Shown here in pieces: positions 12,870-23,241 of a stretch of DNA of 64,000 nucleotides. The stretch spans positions 169,277 to 233,276 of the forward strand of contig NQMI01000071.1 in assembly GCA_002270565.1 (NCBI GenBank), in the 5' to 3' direction. The stretch is from Stenocarpella maydis (lineage: Eukaryota; Ascomycota; Sordariomycetes; Diaporthales; Diaporthaceae). The notes under the pieces are model-generated. The model ran no database searches and had not been told where the DNA came from. It was given only the letters and a program-made list of their open reading frames with translations. Every line of letters begins with the position of its first letter. Positions within the stretch are counted from its first letter, which is position 1. Made by a program: the position numbers and the translations under genes.

Positions 12870-13575
12870 TCGTGCTGATTTATGATTCCAGTCCTTCCTG
12901 CCGAGTTTTTTCTATCGCTTCGTCGAATCGCCGTCTGATAATGGTCCATCCTTGCGGTCACGGGCCGTCGTATTCCAGGTCAAAGGGATCAGGCCATCAG
13001 GCCACACAGGAAAGCCGGGTTCGATGCCGTACCAATCAGGAAATGCGGTTGCTTGCTTCCAATCAATAACGCCTGGGATCTCGTGTGTGGATAGATTGAC
13101 GATGATGTTGGCGCTTCTGAGGTCCTAGTGCTTGAGCGGAAACCGTCTAACAGAAGTTATAGCATCTGCATCTTGTACGATTGGTTCACATCTCTGTGGT
13201 ATCGGCAAAGTCTACCAAGTCGTCTTCTTCGAGCAATCTCGTGTCGAACAAGATGCTCCCATGGCTTCTCTTTGAGAGAGCATCGGACATGCCTGGCATA
13301 GATAAGAGGAGGGATCTGCCGGTCTGGATGAACTCCCATTTTGCTAAAAAAAAAATGCTGGATCGACTGACGTGCCGACGTAGAAGTCGGAGACAGAAAC
13401 TCGATCGTTGCCATGGATGGCCTGGTTCCACGCGCGACATGAATCTACAAAATATACTGAGCCGACTTCATAGAACTTGGTCGCAACATCTCATCATCAA
13501 TTGGTACCTAGTAGGATCAAGATTTCGACAAATTTATCAACCAGACGGAGCTTTTCTTCACAGCGCATTTTAGCC
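12870..13575 (-). pseudogene. Aminoglycoside-phosphotransferase-like kinase, broken remnant
   Basis: Minus-strand pieces, read in order, resemble the fungal APH/ChoK-like kinase family. First come a segment with KLRLVDKFVEILILL and one with TKFYEVGSVYF, then a stretch ending AFFF followed by a Lys-rich linker. Last is the catalytic loop HxDLRSANIIVN with the downstream GVIDWKQATAFPDW motif. The pieces lie in different frames. The catalytic loop carries an in-frame TAG exactly where Gly should follow the catalytic His (complement near 13128-13133). The N-terminal ATP-binding part is missing because similarity ends at the polypurine tract. This is a decayed gene, not an intron-rich one: no splice pattern removes the TAG. 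Confidence 0.72.
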
Positions 13576-13609
13576 AAACATTTCATGGTTCAAGCCCTGT
13601 GGTTTTCTT

Positions 13610-13912
13610 AAAAGGGAAGAAGAGGGAAGAAGAGGGAAGAAGAGGGAAGAAGAGGGAAGAAGAGGGAAGAAGAGGGAAGAAGAGGGAAGAAGAGGGAAGA
13701 AGAGGGAAGAAGAGAAGAGGGAGAAGAGGAGAAGAGGAAGAGAAGGGGAAGAAGGAAGAAGAGGAAGAAGAGGAAGAGGGAAGAGAGGGAAGAAGAGGGA
13801 AGAAGAGGGAAGAAGAGGGAAGAAGAGGGAAGAAGAGAAGAGGAGGAGAAGAGAAGAAGAAGAAGAAGAAGAAGAGAAGAAGAAGAGAAGAAGAAGAAGA
13901 AGAAGAAGAAAA
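13610..13912 (+). repeat. 303-nt uninterrupted polypurine tract (GGGAAGAAGA repeats)
   Basis: Every base of the plus strand here is A or G. The left block is about eight tandem copies of a 10-mer (AGAAGAGGGA in one phase). A more irregular centre follows, then about five more copies and a GAA/AGA-rich tail. Mirror symmetry and strand purity are the properties of triplex-forming (H-DNA) sequence. Lys/Glu/Arg-rich and Ser/Leu/Phe-rich frames across it are artefacts of the repeat. Confidence 0.95.
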
Positions 13913-14550
13913 CCTTCAAACCCTAAAGGATTGCTTGAAGAGCTGCTTGGCTTTGGCATATGTTTTGTTTTCTTTCCCACAAAATCCATTGCCGACATTT
14001 CGCTTTATCCTCGGGCGATAGTCAAGAGATATAGCGACGTGGAATAGGTAGGCGGTTGTCCATGATGGATGCGTCACCTCGTATATCTTGTGACGTGTGC
14101 CGTCTGCTAGAAATTGTACTGGAATTGGATGCTCTTGTGGGGTTTCATCGACAGGTTTGAGGGCCAGATTGGCGTTGACTTATGGCCCTCCTTCCACTGA
14201 GGCGGCTTTCTGGAAGATATTATGACCATGGAAATACCGGTTATTGAATATCTGGATGGTGGAGGTCGGGAGAACGAAATCGAAGTGATCTCAGATGTTG
14301 GTAGTTGTCTAGACCGTGGCAGGGTTCACTACTTACTTAAGTACTGATGGAGTTTTGCTGCAGTATTAATAGGAGGGTGGAGGGTTCGGGTCTGAGCCGA
14401 GCGCTGCAAGGCATGGGTCAAGCTCCAACCACTAAACATCTACGGACTACGACAATATTGGTACAGCTCTCGCAAACACCCCCAAGCCTTAACGCACCCA
14501 TCCTGGACCTTCAGCCAGCCTTCGATGGTCCCGATATCCCAGATTCCACA
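13913..14550. other. Upstream region of the Cwf18-like gene
   Basis: Between the polypurine tract and the Cwf18-like start codon. It should contain the promoter and 5' leader. An in-frame ATG at 14347 could extend the Cwf18-like protein by 68 residues, but that segment does not look like the family. I see nothing else. Confidence 0.4.
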
Positions 14551-15219
14551 ATGTCAGCACCACACACAACACTCAGCGCCGCGGCGGACGACCGCAAGGC
14601 GCGTCTCGCAAAACTCAAGTCCCTAAAGCGCAAGCAACCCGAGGACGAGATCGCGCCCCCCGAGTCAGACCGCACAGCGTCGCCGGCAGCGCAAGCCAGA
14701 TCAGAGCCCGGCGCAGAAGAGCAAGGCGGCGGGGGGCAAGCGGAGGACGACGTCTCGAGGAAATACCTGTCCGGGCGCAACTACGACGCCGAGACCAAGG
14801 GCCCCAAGCTGGGCTTCGAGGCGCCGCCGACACTGGGGTCCGAGGACCAGACGTTGGAGGAGCAGGCGGCGGAGCTCGAGGCTGAGGTGCGGAGGAAGGC
14901 GGCCAAGGACGCCGGGGCCGACCGGGGCATCGACCTGTTCAAGCTGCAGCCCAAGAAGCCCAACTGGGACCTGAAGAGGGAACTGGACAAGAAGCTCGAG
15001 GTGCTCAACGTGCGGACCGACAACGCCATCGCGAGGCTCGTGAGGCAGAGGCTTCAGGAAAAGAAGGCCGAGGCGCAGAACAAGGATGCGAGGCTGGCGG
15101 ACGGGGAAGCCGTCGCTGCTGGCCTGGAGGGCGGGGAGTTGGAGGAGATAGTGAGGTTGAGGGAGAAAGAGGAAGAGGCCGAGGAGCGGAGGGAGCGGGA
15201 GGCTATTGATGCAGTGTGA
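14551..15219 (+). CDS. cwf18: Cwf18/CCDC12-family pre-mRNA splicing factor
   Basis: 222 aa, single exon. Matches the cwf18 (CCDC12) family, a component of the Prp19/NineTeen-associated activated spliceosome in the nucleus. The N-terminus has the family hallmark RKARLAKLKSLKRKQ (about residues 15-29). The mid-protein contains YLSGRNYDAETKGPKLGF, and the diagnostic core is FKLQPKKPNWDLKRELDKKL with ERxxNAIARLVRQR-like spacing after it. The C-terminus is a charged coiled coil of E/R repeats. I chose the ATG at 14551, right before SAPHTTLSAAADD, because the family starts at this block. The upstream in-frame ATG (14347) adds unrelated sequence. The gene is convergent with the zinc-knuckle gene, 224 bp away. 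Confidence 0.88.
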   Translation: MSAPHTTLSAAADDRKARLAKLKSLKRKQPEDEIAPPESDRTASPAAQARSEPGAEEQGGGGQAEDDVSRKYLSGRNYDAETKGPKLGFEAPPTLGSEDQTLEEQAAELEAEVRRKAAKDAGADRGIDLFKLQPKKPNWDLKRELDKKLEVLNVRTDNAIARLVRQRLQEKKAEAQNKDARLADGEAVAAGLEGGELEEIVRLREKEEEAEERREREAIDAV

Positions 15220-15443
15220 GAAGTGGTTCGGGTGGTAGGCTGCAAAAACCACGGTAGCAGCAACATATCACTCGGGCACAAGGAGTCCGGCTACACTACT
15301 CTGGATGTCGCGGACGAAGAATATGCTATGACGGTAGCTGCATGGGGGGCGTTCACAGGCAGGCAAGGAACCATGTTTTCCCTTTTGATGAAAATTCATT
15401 TGTTTGTCGAGGTAGAGTGCGTAAAATTGATACCCATGCTTCT

Positions 15444-16481
15444 CTACCTGTTCATGGCCTGAGTCAATGCTAACCTCTTGCTGAAGGGACTCAAACTGCG
15501 CTCTCGCGGTGGCTCATGTTCCGGTGGAGGACGTCTCTGTCCTCTAACGCCCTCGTCCCGATCCCTATATTCCCTGTAACCACCCCCCTCTGGACGACGT
15601 CGATCCCTGGGATCAGACCGGCCCGGTGATAGTGAGTCGTACCTCTGCTGTCGTCCTGGCGCTGGACTCTCGTCGTCGGAAACAGAAGGACGACGTGTTT
15701 GACGTAGAGGCGGGCGTGTGTCTCTTTCGAAAGAGTCATCACGAGGTCCCTGGCGCGAACTAGGACCCCCACGACTACCCGGGGAGTCTTGGCGCCAACC
15801 AGGACGGTGACGATGTTGTGAACCTGGAGTAGGGGAGCGTCCTCTACTGCCGGCACTGACAGAGTCAAAGGATCTACTTCGCCTCGCCCGCCGCATGGGT
15901 GGCGATGGCGAGAGATCCGGGGCCCGGCGGGGGGAGGGCGAAGCTCGCCTCCGCGGGGGCGGGGATTTTGAAGATCTCGTGGAGATGGAGGAGACAGAGT
16001 CCACAGAGCTGGAACGTTGGCGCTTGAATGCGGGCTTGCGCCCACTCGTTCCATCATCGTCATCGTCATCTAGCTCACGCTTGCGAGCTCTTTTGGACTC
16101 CTTTTTCGCCAGTTCCTCGTCCGCAACGCCCTTCCTGGTGCGGAATTAGCATAGCCCGCCAAGAACGGAAGGAAAGGGTGGCAAATGAAAGATGTCAGGC
16201 TTACTTCCGCGTAGCATCATCGGGAGTGTCGTTGGTGAGCTTGGGAACAAGCTTAGGGTTGAGCAGCTGCTGGGTGCGAGACGGCCTTGGATTGTAGGGC
16301 CGCTCCTGGAGTTGGACCTTGCACTCGTATGAGTAGTGGCGTGCTGAGACAGTCAGCCTTGTGAAGACAGGCAGAAGTGAGGGTTAAGCAAGGCAGACAT
16401 ATCTCGTTTTAAACACTTTTGACACTGGACATTGGCTGGTGTGGCCTTCCTCGGCCCGCCGCGGCCCCTGTATGAGTACAT
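15444..16481 (-). CDS. Zinc-knuckle (ZCCHC10-like) protein with Arg/Ser-rich tail
   Basis: Three exons are inferred: about 16481-16399, 16343-16205 and 16134-15444. Exon 1 gives MYSYRGRGGPRKATPANVQ followed by CQKCLKR. Exon 2 gives HYSYECKVQLQERPYNPRPS, so the two halves make one CCHC knuckle (CX2CX4HX4C). Exon 3 encodes a KESKRARKR basic patch, an Asp run and a long RS/RP/RD-rich disordered tail ending LALTQAMNR. The family is nuclear and RNA-associated, with no defined activity. The exon 2/3 junction is clean (GTAAGC; CACCAG). The exon 1/2 junction has no canonical GT that gives both the right phase and the knuckle spacing. Extending exon 2 to 16357 restores the frame (308 aa) but inserts extra residues into the knuckle. 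Confidence 0.75.
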
Positions 16482-18041
16482 AGCGGCGATGTTGGGGGTG
16501 TATTTGTGTACTCGCGTGTGTCTGATGATGATCAGGAGGACGACGACGATAAGAGGAACACTGTTGAGTTGAGGCAACCGACTGAGGCTGTGGTTTGTCT
16601 GCTTTGGTGTATGGCAGGCAGTTGCATAACAAGTCTCTGCCTGGCTGACAGTGAGAGGCCAAAATCGATTCGTCAGTCGGTCAACTAGTTGGTCGCCTTG
16701 ATTTTGATACTGAGAGGTTGTTGGCCTTGACATGCGAGATGAGCTTCCTCAGGTCAAGCCCCAGGTCGCTTGCCTGCCTGCCACGCATGGGGGCCGGGCC
16801 AGCACATCTCGAGCTTGACGCTTCTCCTTTCAGGCTGACGGAAACGTCACGTGGGGTCGGGGAGCTGACTAAAGCTCCGGCCAGTCAAAAAATGACCCGC
16901 CCTGGACCTGAACCGTGTGCCTGCCCCTGCCCCTGCCAGCTAGCTCCCTTCTCACCCCCCCGCCCAATCCGGAGTTGGGGAGTGATGGTACCGCCCTCAG
17001 TAGTACCTACCGACTCAAGTACTCATCCCACAGCACGCCGTCTGTCAAAGTCAGGCCCAATCCAATCCAGCCCAGCCAGGCCAGGCCAGGCCAGTCAGTC
17101 AGTCAGTCAGTCTAACTAACTTTCTGCCGAGATTGAGCGACTTCACTGAAGCTATTCACAATCCTTTCTTTCCTACGCACACGACGAGAAGGGGGACGGG
17201 AGAATAGCTACTGTTCCCCAAGTTGTCGGCTTTTCCCCCTTCCTTTTCCTCCCCAAAACTTCCCACCGGTCGACAAGCTGCGAAAGTGTCAGCGCCGCTC
17301 CCGTCAGTCAGATTCTTGTATCCTCCCAAGGGCAACCGAAATCCACCCACATACCTCCTGCTGTCACATCGTCCACGACCCGTACCTCGCAGACCTTGGA
17401 GGCGCGGCCGTTCAGTTACCGGTTACCAGTTACCAGTTCCTGTCCCAGTCGTATTCTGAACGGTATCTTGGCTGGCAGAACTGGCCGTACCGCGCCTGTG
17501 CTTCTCAGAGCGCCCTGTCCACCACTCAACTACGTCTTGGTGCGACCGCACTTCCGCATTCTGGCATTGCATCACTCCCCATCCTCACCTCTGCACGCCT
17601 TGTCGGCAAGCCTGCAGCCTGCCCTACGGCCCCCGCCTCATAGCCTTTCTTTGTCGCCTTGCACTTGTCGACCTCGCGACTGTGGCTTGTCCGTACACCC
17701 TCGGCTACAGGACAAGACACACCAAGGCTTCCCTCCACCGTCCCCTGACCGACCGAGGATAAATTCTTGGCCAGGACAGTCGATCGTCTATCCAACAGAC
17801 CAAACGCACCAGGGAATGAATCTCGACTCTCGACAATGAGCAACTGCACCTCTCTCTCGATCCGGACCGCTCTGATCCATTTTGTTTCTTAGATTTCGTT
17901 GCCTGCCCATCCCTGGAGTTCGTTCCTTGAGTGCGACTGAACCTTGCGCAACTAGACCATCACGCTCGCTTCTTGGGGGTTCTACCAACAGTCTCTCCGA
18001 CATTCGCGACTAGTTCTTACTAAATAGCCTCCTGAGCGCCC
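16482..18041. promoter_or_regulatory. Divergent intergenic region and long CT-rich leader
   Basis: 1.56 kb between the starts of the zinc-knuckle gene (minus) and the R3H gene (plus). The part from about 16900 to 18000 is strongly pyrimidine-rich on the plus strand, a pattern common in long 5' leaders of filamentous fungi. It carries a short (AGTC)n run at about 17093-17111. Small overlapping frames are present on both strands, but none looks coding. It probably holds both promoters and the R3H 5' UTR. Confidence 0.55.
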
Positions 18042-20673
18042 ATGGCAGCTGTACAAACGACTATGACTGACGTCAAGAAACTTTCGTTCGCCAAGGTCAG
18101 CTCCCATGGCCTTGATGCCCTCTGCTCTACCCCAGCTAACAGTGAACTGTTAAAGGTCCTTGCCTCGGCGCCGACAGAAGAGAAGTCTGTACCGTCTTCG
18201 AATAGAGATGCCCAGCCGTATCTCGGACACGAGGAGCACCTGCCGACATCGCCCAGAGTAGCAAGCGACAACGCGGCAGGGAACCCGGTTGTGGCCAATG
18301 GCGCCGACGAGGTCAACAAACCAATGAAGACCGGGGGCAACGATACCTTTGACCAGGACAAACTCGCTGATGGACTGGACAAACTGAAGATCGAGCCCTC
18401 GGCTCCCAGTCTGGTGGTCAACGGCATCAGTTCTGTCTCAACCGGGCCATCATCGAAAGCTCAGAGTCCATCAGACGAAGCTTCTCAGAAGGCGGATTCC
18501 AACTCGGAGCTGGGTACTAAGCCCCCTAGTCTCGATGGGAAGAGTATCACTTCAGGGACGACCTTCAACGCGTTGGACGAGAAGGAATCACTCCGGCCCG
18601 ACGACAGCGCCAGCGTGATGGCGGCTGAACAGGACGATGATGCCTTCTCCGTCCGAGGCTCCCTCATTGCTGGCTCCCGCATGGGCTCTGAGGTAGCCGC
18701 TCGTGTCTACCGCATTCAGCTCGGCGATATGCCCCCACGCACCATCCCCCCCCAGCATGTCATTGTCGAATCTGGGAGCCGTGCGGCCACGGCGCCACAA
18801 GCAGCTTCGACTGAGCAACAGCCCGTCACAGACGCAAAGATTGCTCTCGTCGGTGCTACATCTGCGCCTAACGGCATGTATGGACAGAATCCCGACGAGA
18901 AGCTCCTTGAGGCAATGCAATCACAGAAAGACCGCTTCTTCCTCTTGAAATTGGAAGAGATGGTCATCGACTTTGTGCAGGATTCGAAGTGAGTAGAAGC
19001 CCCGAACTGTTTCCGATCGCGACCAGCCAATTTGCTAACGATCCGATAAGAGAACCTTTTATGGACTTGCCTCCGTCCAACTCCTTCTGCAGGATGCTAA
19101 CACACAAGCTGGCTGATTACTACCACATGACACACTCTTTCGAGGCTGGCGCTGGAGCTGTCCGCATCTTCAGAACTCCCTTTTGCAGGGTGCCGCCTTC
19201 ACTGGCCAGCATAGCGCAGAGCGCCTCTGCTGCAAGCACTCCTCCGCCAATGGTCATGCCGAAGAAGATCATGCGCCGTGGAGAAGAAGGTGAATTCGGG
19301 CCAGGAAGTGCGGGCCCCTCGAAGCCGACTTCGGAGACTGGAAGCGACTCCAAGGACAAGCAAGCAGCAAAAGAAAAGTAAGCCCAGCACAGGAATGCCT
19401 TGCGGATAACAGAGAGCTAACGTGCGCGCCAGGATGTCGAGGGAGGAGAGAGAGGAAGCTTACAACAAGGCCCGCGAGAGGATCTTCGGAACGGCGTCCA
19501 CAGAGATCTCCACTCCAGGTACGGATGGGCGCGCTCTAGCTCCGGTATCTTTGACAGTTGCTGACGATTATGCAGAGAACGACGATAGTACTGGCGTCTC
19601 TCGTGCCAGCTCCGTGTCGATGCGAGATAGGGTCAATGGCACAAAGAAGGTAAAGAAGAGGAGAGATTCTGACACCTTCGACACGCGGTCCAACTACATC
19701 GCTTACGCTCCTGCGTACGGGCACCCTCACCAGGCCACGTGGGCTCAACCTCATTACATACCAGCAGGTGCCCAACTAAACGGCTCAGTACCACAACAGC
19801 CGCCTTTCCCGCCTGCGGTTCCCAACATGTACGGTATCCCGAACCAGCAGTTCCCCCCAATGGTCCCGGGCAACGGTTATGGCCCGCCATATAACAATAT
19901 GTCGAACGTAAGTCATGGCGATCCCGTCTATCTGTGCGATCTTCTTCACTATACGTGCGATATTCTGACGACGTTCACGACAGTATGCCCAGCCTCCCGG
20001 CCCGCCGCGTTACCAACCTCCGGTGAATCAGATACCTCCCGCACCATACGGATCACCCATGCAGGGTCCGCCTCAACCGCAGAGCGGATGGCAGCAGCCT
20101 CCCACCTTCAACTCGAGCCCTTATCAGTCTCGGGCCACGCCAGTGGCTCCAAACGGGATTCCCTATGCTTATGGTGCCCTACCAGCCAACGTCAATCCCA
20201 GTGACCCCAAGAGCCAGCATCCCATCCCTGGCAGCTTTAACCGCCACGCATTCAACCCCAAGACTCAGTCTTTTGTGCCCGGCAATGGGTTGGGGCCCAT
20301 GCAGCCGCCGCCTCCTGGACCGTATAGTGGCTATGGGCCACCCCAGCAGGGGAGCCCGCAGATCACGCCTCCTCACCTTCATTACCCGAGCTACCAGGCG
20401 GGTCCGCCGATGGGTCAGCCTCCCTACGGCGGTGCAAATGGTTACAACATGATGCGTCAGGGATCCAACAACTCCCTCCCTGCTTACCATGCCCCGCCAC
20501 CCAACATGCAGCACCAGCCTCACGTCCCTCATGTACCCCACCAGCTGCCTCCTCACCCACCAGCCCAGGGACCACCGCACAAGCCCTCTATGCCTATGGC
20601 CCACGGCCAACCATATAGCAACCTGCCAACCTATGGCAATCCTGCGACGTTGCCGCAGAAACCCACCACCTAG
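18042..20673 (+). CDS. R3H-SUZ domain RNA-binding protein
   Basis: Five exons: 18042-18988, 19051-19377, 19433-19518, 19576-19907 and 19984-20673, joining in frame to 793 aa. The N-terminal 285 residues are Ser/Ala/Glu-rich and disordered. The R3H domain follows (about 288-380, LLKLEEMVIDFVQD into SNSFCRMLTHKLADYYH, with the RxxxH pair at R330/H334). After it comes a SUZ motif, PKKIMRR through MSREEREEAYNKARERIFG. The C-terminal half is Pro/Gln/Tyr/Gly-rich. R3H-SUZ proteins (R3HDM/ARPP21/Encore type) bind single-stranded RNA in the cytoplasm and influence mRNA fate. All introns have GT-AG ends, three of the four with CTAAC or CTGAC-like branch sites. The third intron is 57 nt and open in frame, so its retention would add 19 residues after SUZ. 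Confidence 0.9.
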
Positions 20674-21457
20674 GAGTGTGTAGCATCGATGGTGTTCACG
20701 GATGACAGTTATCATGACGGCGTCACGGAAGTTTCAGGAAGCATACAGGCGTTCAAGGAGGGTCTCGAGGACAACCATCGTCGCCATCATCATGAATTTC
20801 ACAAATTGCCAGCGTCCAGTGGTTCGTTGTTTTTATCGACCTCGCCGACAAAAATGTTGCACTTGCTAGAAAGACTGGCGATGGCTCTCTACTACTACTA
20901 GTACCACTACACATAGAACAACCCTAATGCGATACAGTTTTCATTTCCCCAAAGGGATGCATCTCCGATGCATATATGTCACTCATCTCTTCTCGCCAGG
21001 TTAGAATGACTTTGATGGTCGAGACTCAAAAGGCTATTCGTGCCCATAGATTCAGTGCCGGAGAATTAGATTCCTTTCCCGTAATACCAACGACTATCTA
21101 ATCCCGCCTCCGAACGCCAAATCTTGGGAGATATCCCTTTTGGGGTTGTAAACAAAGCCGGTGTTCTCTCTCCAACCCCATGTTTGCTACTCCCATCTCG
21201 TGCTTGATCCCGCTATCGGGACTCGGTATGACCTCGGGTCATCTCATTCCTCATGCTTCGTCACTGCAACACGCCTCTGGGCCCTGTAGTCCCATCCACC
21301 CTTGGTGGGGGGGNGGGGGGGGGGGGGAGCACCTGCACTTAGGTATGGTGTGCACGTGACTCCTGGTGTTTTATCCACCTACAGTGCCCGTTCGATCCAT
21401 CCAGACTCGTTTCCTCAAAGTCGGAGCCGATGACTAAATTCGCTTGAGATGGGAGAC
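20674..21457. other. Convergent intergenic region
   Basis: 3' UTR and spacer between the R3H gene and the eIF3f gene, which end toward each other. It contains a poly-G run with one N at about 21308-21326. No gene recognised. Confidence 0.5.
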
Positions 21458-22686
21458 CTACTCCCCGTTCTCGCGCGGCTCACGGGGCTCCCTGGGCTCC
21501 CTGGGCTCCCTGGGCTCCCTGGGCTCCCTGGGCTGGCCGCCGCCCCTTCCGCCGCGGCCACCTCGCTTGCCGCCCCTGCCCCCGCGCTCGCCGCGCTCGC
21601 CCTTGCCATCCTCGCCCTCCTTGGGGGGAGCGCCTTCCTTGTGCTCCATAGTCAGGGCGCTCGTGGCGAGGCGCTGCGACAGGTCGATCTGGGTGCGGAT
21701 GGTGTTGGCCAGGTAGCTGACCATGAGGACGTCCTGGATGTGGTTGTTGAAGTCGTGCTCGATGGCCTCGGGGGCGACCCTGGGGGCCAGCGACAGGTTG
21801 TTCATCATGTACTGGCCCAGGGCCTGGTTGGGGTCGCGCTCCTCGTCGAGGATCTCGCCGACGTAGCCGGAGGTGCGCTCCAGCAGGTCCTCGGTCTGGG
21901 CGATGGCGGTGGCGAGGGCCTCGATGTCCGGGACGAGAGGCGCGCGGCGCGACTCGTTGTTGGCGGCGGCGGCGATGGCCTCGAGGGCGGAGCGGTCGGC
22001 GTCGCCCTGGGACAGCTTGTGGGGCACCTCGATGAACAGACAGGACTCGGCCGCGCGGTCGGGGTTGACGGCGGCCGGGGCGGAGATATAGGTGTGGGTC
22101 TCAATGTTCTTGCCCGGCTCGGTGGAGATGGTCAGGTGGACAGCGGGGTGGGGGAAGGTGCCCGTCTCCGGGGAGGCGAAGAAGTTCTGGATGAGGGCGG
22201 AGAAGCTGTTGAGCTCGAGGCTGGTGGCGTACCAGCCCAGCAGGGTCTCGCGGGGGCTGGCCTTGAGGGACAGCTGCAGCATGGTGCGCTGGTACTCAAC
22301 GTCGACCTCGACCTGCTCCTCGTTCTCGACGTGGGGGATGGCGAAGGTGTTGCGCACCTCGACCTCGCTTCCATCCTCGGAACGCACGCCTATCAGGGCG
22401 CCGATGACGCGGGGCTGGGGTGCGTCTGGCGAGGTGTCTTCTGGGGCAATGTCGTCGCGGCGGATGGCATGGTCGAGGATGGAGAGGATTGCCTGGAGAG
22501 CGGGGGAAGAGAAGAGGTTAGAGGCTGGTCCCGGGCTGGAGCTAGCTGACATAGAAGTGCATAAGAGAAGGAGCTTACTTGTGGCTGGATGTTGACTGTC
22601 ATGGGGGAGATGTTTGTGTTGAAGCCTGGGGCGGCGGGGGCAACAGGCCGGGCCAGGTGGAGGAACTCCTCTGAATCAATCGCCAT
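21458..22686 (-). CDS. eif3f: Eukaryotic translation initiation factor 3 subunit F
   Basis: Two exons, 22686-22579 and 22492-21458, 380 aa in frame. The junction rebuilds [18 protein letters not shown], the start of the MPN domain. [20 protein letters not shown] then [18 protein letters not shown] continue the MPN fold, and [20 protein letters not shown] is the usual non-catalytic (no JAMM) eIF3f region. The second half is the helical MPN-associated tail. The subunit belongs to the eIF3 complex on the 40S ribosome. The C-terminus is unusual: an RGG-rich stretch ([15 protein letters not shown]) followed by six to seven PRE tripeptides encoded by a 9-bp repeat at about 21486-21535. The intron has a CTCTAAC branch site. 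Head-to-head with UTP25. Confidence 0.95.
21484..21536 (-). repeat. 9-bp coding minisatellite (Pro-Arg-Glu repeats)
   Basis: About five to six copies of GGGCTCCCT on the plus strand encode tandem Pro-Arg-Glu tripeptides at the extreme C-terminus of eIF3f. The unit length keeps the frame, so copy-number change would alter only tail length. Confidence 0.9.
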
Positions 22687-23241
22687 GATGAAGATGTTTC
22701 CTTGGGGTCGGGCTGCGTGGTGACTTTAGCGAAGGACCGAGGGAGGCAGGATGAGGTCAGGAGAGTGGCGGGGAGGCTGAGGACGGGGGTAAGAGATGGT
22801 TTGTCTTGTCGAACCCCGCGGTGGTGTGTGTAGGGACCTCGATCTCGACCTTGGTCCTGCTCCTGGTGTTGTATTGCAAAATTCCACCCAGTTTTGCTCT
22901 CACCTTTGATCCGTCGTGTCAAATTGTGGGGTCCTCGCTGGTTTGTGTGCGCTAATCGGAATGCCCAGACCAGGGGGGGAGGTACACTCCAGTACCTTGT
23001 CCTAGGGGGGGAAAGGCCCTGCAGGCCAAGTGCTGTGCAGGTAGACTACGGAGTACTGCCCGATAAGATAAGCATTTTATTTTCAGGAAATCAGTACCCA
23101 GTCGACAGCGAAAGCATTCACACTTTTGATGAACTAACTAATGGTATTTTGAACGGTTTGATTTTTCACTTGCATTTCACTGTATTGTCCAAGACATTTA
23201 CTCCTACAAAACACACGCATCTGCACCCTCGGATTAACATC
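22687..23241. promoter_or_regulatory. Bidirectional promoter region eIF3f / UTP25
   Basis: 555 bp separate the two start codons of divergently transcribed genes. Both 5' UTRs and both promoters must fit here. No TATA box or named motif could be assigned with confidence. Confidence 0.6.

Noticed and set aside
13570..14021. Lys/Glu/Arg-rich and Ser/Leu/Phe-rich frames
   Set aside because: Created by translating the polypurine tract in either direction.
14347..14550. N-terminal 68-residue extension of the Cwf18-like protein
   Set aside because: The family begins at the later ATG (14551). The extension lies in leader-like sequence.
21449..22549. 366-aa plus-strand frame opposite eIF3f, Gly/Val/Leu-rich
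   Set aside because: Exact antisense shadow of the eIF3f MPN exon. High GC and biased codons remove stops on the other strand.
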